Below, one piece after another: positions 59,739 through 64,000 of a stretch of DNA of 64,000 bases. A model generated the notes under the pieces. It had not been told where the DNA came from and made no database searches. It worked only from the letters and a program-made list of their open reading frames with translations. Source of the stretch: Syngnathus acus. Taxonomy: Eukaryota > Chordata > Actinopteri > Syngnathiformes > Syngnathidae. The stretch covers positions 6,351,001 to 6,415,000 of the forward strand of contig NC_051094.1 in assembly GCF_901709675.1 (NCBI RefSeq). The letters run 5' to 3'. Numbering within the stretch: position 1 is the stretch's first letter; each line of letters starts with the position of its first letter. A program made the position numbers and the translations under genes.

Positions 59739-61851
59739 TAGACCTTCTCATCTTCAGAGACTCGCTTCTCTGATCAATACCCAGGCAAACCTTGTACTTA
59801 GTGCACAACAGCTCATCAGCACAGAGGAAGCACAGTAAAGAGACTCTCCCTCGCTGTAGTAAAACTTAACGACTTTCCGTGTTGCCTTTGTCTCCAGGCA
59901 GCGGATATTACAGAACATAATAAGGATGCATTTAGATTTTTTGCAAGATCACCACTCCTTCAAATCTATACAGCTCAACACAGGCCTGTAAAAGTAGACA
60001 ATGTTTTGTCTATGTATGTGTTTGTGTGTGAGTGAGTGTGAGAGAGATCAAGCATGGGTCTTTAAGTGTGTTCCCTCTCCAAGGCCGTGATGAGACCACT
60101 GCAGGATCACCCCCAAGAGAGTATTTGTGAGGGAAATGATTACCTTGGAAAAGAACCCAACTTTGATGAAAATCACCCCACTTCAATTTGCACCTTGCGG
60201 GCATGCATGCGGTGTCCATGTTTTTGCATCATATTGGAAATGTGTAAAATTGCACAAGAGTGCTTTCGTAACAAAGAGCTTTCATCAAGACGTCGTTATA
60301 TTCAGTGGCCTCTGATTGAGTTGCAGAATTTTCATCTCGAGGGGTTTTTGGATTGAGACTGCTCTGAAGCTTTTTTTTGTGTGGAATTGCAACAATAGAA
60401 CCACACAGATCTAAAGTTGTTCGAAAGGCACATCGCCATTGGAAAACAGACAGTACAAATGTTTTTTTTTCCCAGTGTTCGGAAGCTTTTATTTATCTAA
60501 CCTCAGTCATGTCCCTTAAAGATTAAGATATCGTTTACTCTTATTTAATTGTTTTTGGAATGCTAGCTTGCATTACTGGGTGATTGTTTTGCAAGTCTAG
60601 ACATTATTTTTTTTTCCTAATTTTAATCTTTAAATCTTGGGTAAATACATGCCAAGGAATATTAACTATGCAGTGGACCCCTGGTATCTCAAGACTTTGC
60701 TGATAGAAGAATAAAAATAAAATCAAAACATTATTCATAAGCCATTTTGAAAAGCCGTTTTCAACACTTTTGAATGGCCAAAAAATTGTAAAATTGTGTG
60801 GGATAACCAATAGAACAGATTTTTTGGGAAAATAATGTAATTTGGCAAATTGTGGCATTGGGATTTTCGGCCCAGTGTCAGTTATATGTTACTTAAAACA
60901 CGTACAGGCCATTTTTTTTTTTATTATGATAAAAGGAAACTTAATATAAAAAAAATTCAGTCCAACAGTCTCCCGAATCAAACCGACTTTCAAGCATTTA
61001 TAAAGGCTTAACTTTTGTCAGTCCTAAAATGGAGTCATACCAGATGGCAATTTTATTCATTAAAGCATTTTGTGTAAGTCACATGACTTGCCAAAAATAT
61101 GTCTTTCTAATGATGTTTTCTTTTGTCCCAAAATCTCTCTGAATGGTAATTTGGGAAGTCGAAAGCATTCATTGTCAAACGCATGCAGGAAACACTTAAT
61201 AGCGCAACACTGACCGTGAGTTTTTTTGGCATTGTAGACGAGCTTGATAAATGGAAAGTATGACTTTTTAATTCGTATTCTATTTGACATCGTTTTAAGG
61301 CTCTACTTTACATGCTCGTGTTCTTAATCACTGATGCTTTGACTTTATTGGTCCAGTACAGCTCAATGCTAAATGAGAGGTGCATCAGGCAGGAAATAAC
61401 GGCGCATTGGACAAAAAAAAAAAAAAAAAGACAAACACCACTCTGGTCTGATGGAGTCAAATGAGTCGTATGATGGACCATATCGATGCCCATATCGGAG
61501 TAGATGTGGCCCCTGGGTGCTTCCCCAGCATTAGCGTAGGCAAGGACATGCTGTAAGATGAAACACGCTCTCACACGCAACATTACCTTTTTTGTTTTTT
61601 TTTTGGCAACCACAGCACTCTCAACAATTACCTTGCAACAAGACCCACACAAAAGCCATCTTTATGATTGCAGCGTTGTGCAATTGCAGTCTGCTTTTCT
61701 TGCTTCACTAGGAGAGTATTAAATCAGATAGTGGAAGGCTGAAAGGTTTGAAGGCCTCTCTTGGCGGGCCACAAGGCTTCTAAACAAATGGTTGCCATCG
61801 CTATATTTATGTTTTTAAATCAAAGTCCTTTCATGGCTGAAGAGGAGCATG

Positions 61852-61876
61852 TTTTTTTTTTTTTTTTTTTTTTTTT
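61852..61876. repeat. Poly-T tract
   Basis: A run of 25 T is followed by AG. It could be the tail of a minus-strand retroposon or simple slippage. Confidence 0.9.
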
Positions 61877-63584
61877 AGATTCTGAATTTTACTGAGGAAT
61901 CCACATTGATGGATCCGCCCGGGTACAAGTCCTAATTTGATACGGTACATGCCCACCTGGCCTGTTGTGCGCTGCTCTTTATTTTTTTTTCCCGTTCTTT
62001 CTCGCTTGCTGAAAATAATTGTAGCGGTGTAATATTCTTTCTTTGGTCCAATGAGACTCGCTACACATATACAGCCTTGGAGTTGAGAGTCTGCATTTTT
62101 TTATTGAAGCGCTTGACTTTTTCATTGCTGCTAGTTTTCTTTTGTTCATGCTTGTGGAGCTCAGCTTTTTTTTTCTTCTCTTTTTGAGTTGCATCCACAC
62201 ACTTGTCTTTACCTGGCCCTGCAAGATCATGTTCCGTATGCATCAGGTTTTCCAGTTGGGAGCACCGACTCCCCTTCAGATAATCACTTCTGACTGGAGC
62301 GAGAGCCAGATCGGCGGGTCCAAATCTGAGGTGGAGAATTTTTAAGTGGCTCCAGCTTATCGATTTCATCAGTACAAGGTTGTCAAGTACAGTCAACTGT
62401 TACGAACACCGCCGTACGGGATGAAGCGTTCTCCTCTGGGGGGTTGATTTATTTAGCCACGTGATGTAAGCACTAAAAGAAATGTCGTAGTCCATCCTCA
62501 CAACTTTGCCGCCACTTTATGAATCTGTGGAGTTCACTCAACAGTTTTTTCTTAGTTGAAATGATCAAGGGCTGTTAATTTTTTTTTAAATGTTTTGCAC
62601 ACACCCAGAGAAAGTCTTTTTTTTAATTGAAATTATAATTGCTAGTTAATCTGCAAGACAATTTGTGTTCATTACCACAAAAAGTCTATTTAAAAAAAAA
62701 AAAAAAAGTAAGAATTGATCTGATTTACACATTTCTTTTGTGGAAATTGAACACCCTTGAAGTATGAATCAAATTTGGAAAACAATGCACTTCTGAATTT
62801 AAACAAATTTCAGTGCATGAGTCACGAAACATCTTAGGCCTCAGGGCATGTTGCCAAATTTAGATTCCATCAAAGTAATACATTTATTTGATTTTTCTTC
62901 CAACGGCTCTGTTAATTAAGACGCCACATGTCGCCTGTCCTGCTTCTAAAGCTTTTATGAAGGCTGACAACACTCAAGGTCGACCTTGGATCAGATTATT
63001 TCAAGTTGCAACCTGAAAGATGGCCAGCACTATTGACAATACTCAAGAGGTTCCACTGTACTAAAAAAGCAAAATACCTCTGGCGTAAAACACAAACTCA
63101 AAGCATATTTCAACATCTCTCCAATTTATAGAATAAAATAGTCGAGCATGAGGAGCAGGTTTATTTTGTGGAGTAGCAAATAAGAACTAAATTCTTTTGG
63201 ACATAATGTAATTGGTGGTGCGGTGCTACATCTAGTCTGCTAGACCTTACGGTCACATTCTATTATGAGCCATTTCAAACCTTTTCAACCAAGTTGGCTC
63301 CATACCGTTAAGCTTGAGAAATTCTCCGTAAAGCTTGAGTGGTGCTCCAGGAGGTGTTTTCACCCCCATAAGCCGTGCAGCATGTGACTTTGGCAAAAAA
63401 GAAATGGACTCTGTCATTGTTGTTGTGAGTCCCGGAGCCAAAGTGTTTGTCATTTGAAATTTCCAAGATTTAATTGTGTGGTTTATTTTATTTGTTTTAT
63501 TTTAGATTCATGACAAGGGGTCATGTTTTGTTTTATTCAAGTATTTATTTCAGTTTGTCTAAATGGAAATGATGTTTTATTCCT

Positions 63585-63700
63585 TTTATATATTTACATA
63601 TATATTTATATATATATGTATTATTATATTATATATATATATATATATTTTTTAATATATATTATATACTATATATTTATTTTATATTTAGTTTTATTAT
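63585..63700. repeat. AT-rich low-complexity tract, (AT)n
   Basis: Alternating TA runs interrupted by TTT and TTA fill more than 100 bp near the end of the window. Confidence 0.92.
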
Positions 63701-64000
63701 AACTATTTATTTAATAGTTTTGTTGTTTCGAATGAAAAGTATATCTCATCATGTAAACAACACAAGCGGCGTTTAGGATTCGTATTTGAGTGCTCTAAGC
63801 GGTTATAGAGATTCTTGGGGACCTCCAAAAATTAATTTACCTAGACGTGATTAAAAAAGTTTTTTTTTTGCCATCTAAAGTCCTTCAGTGTTCCGTCGTC
63901 AATTAATCAGCCTAAAAAGTCGATCCGCTCTCATTTCTTCTCATCTTATTTGCTTGTGGTGATTGATGAGAAGACTTTGAGAAGCACGGAGAGGACAATC

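Larger units (their letters stand above)
46816..63584 (+). other. fbxl17: FBXL17 long intron, segment 6
   Basis: No exon is supported. It contains a 20-bp tandem duplication, a G12 run (50663-50674), a (GT)n tract, T- and A-homopolymers (about 61411-61430 and 61852-61876), and TAAT-rich candidate regulatory blocks at about 53880-54130, 54840-55130 and 59340-59480. Confidence 0.55.

Overview
The window is vertebrate nuclear DNA, most likely from a percomorph teleost fish. The genes are split by short GT-AG introns, intergenic gaps are small on the left side, the DNA is AT-rich with many homopolymers and microsatellites, and it carries non-autonomous transposons and a tRNA-derived SINE of types common in ray-finned fishes. 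I cannot fix the species; a syngnathid-like fish is only a guess from repeat content. There is no prokaryotic or viral system here.

Left third (1-19.4 kb, gene-dense): four recognisable genes. HABP4 (+, 636-3130, 8 coding exons, 360 aa) is an RGG-rich RNA- and ribosome-binding protein. It converges tail to tail on CDC14B (-, 12905-4302, 14 coding exons, 509 aa), a dual-specificity phosphatase with an intact HCx5R active site, two alternative first exons and one GC-AG intron. PRXL2C (AAED1) (-, 15626-14051, 6 exons, 226 aa) is a peroxiredoxin-like protein with a CxxC motif. It is divergent from FBXL17 (+, from 17584), an F-box/leucine-rich-repeat substrate receptor of SCF ubiquitin ligases. 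HABP4, CDC14B and PRXL2C are neighbours on human 9q22. FBXL17 is on human 5q21, and from memory both blocks lie on chicken Z, so the order looks like an old linkage group.

Right two thirds (19.4-64 kb): after five FBXL17 coding exons (458 codons, through the second LRR block) no further exon is visible. The rest of FBXL17 (roughly 215 residues in the human protein) must lie beyond the window, so 19397-64000 is best read as one very long intron of more than 44 kb. It contains microsatellites, a 288-bp MITE with near-perfect terminal inverted repeats (21349-21636), a 168-bp tandem duplication (25891-26219), a 30-bp perfect tandem duplication, a candidate unlinked terminal exon or retrocopy at about 46500-46815, and several homeodomain-motif-rich blocks that look like candidate conserved non-coding elements.

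The gene models were built by hand: each junction was checked for splice consensus and reading phase, and the resulting proteins were compared with family sequences as remembered. No alignment or database search was possible. The four genes have no obvious joint pathway; their association is syntenic rather than functional. I found no convincing undescribed system. The most interesting points are the paired CDC14B promoters and first exons, the GC-AG intron, CRE palindromes in front of both HABP4 and CDC14B, and an apparent extra intron in the FBXL17 N-terminal region.
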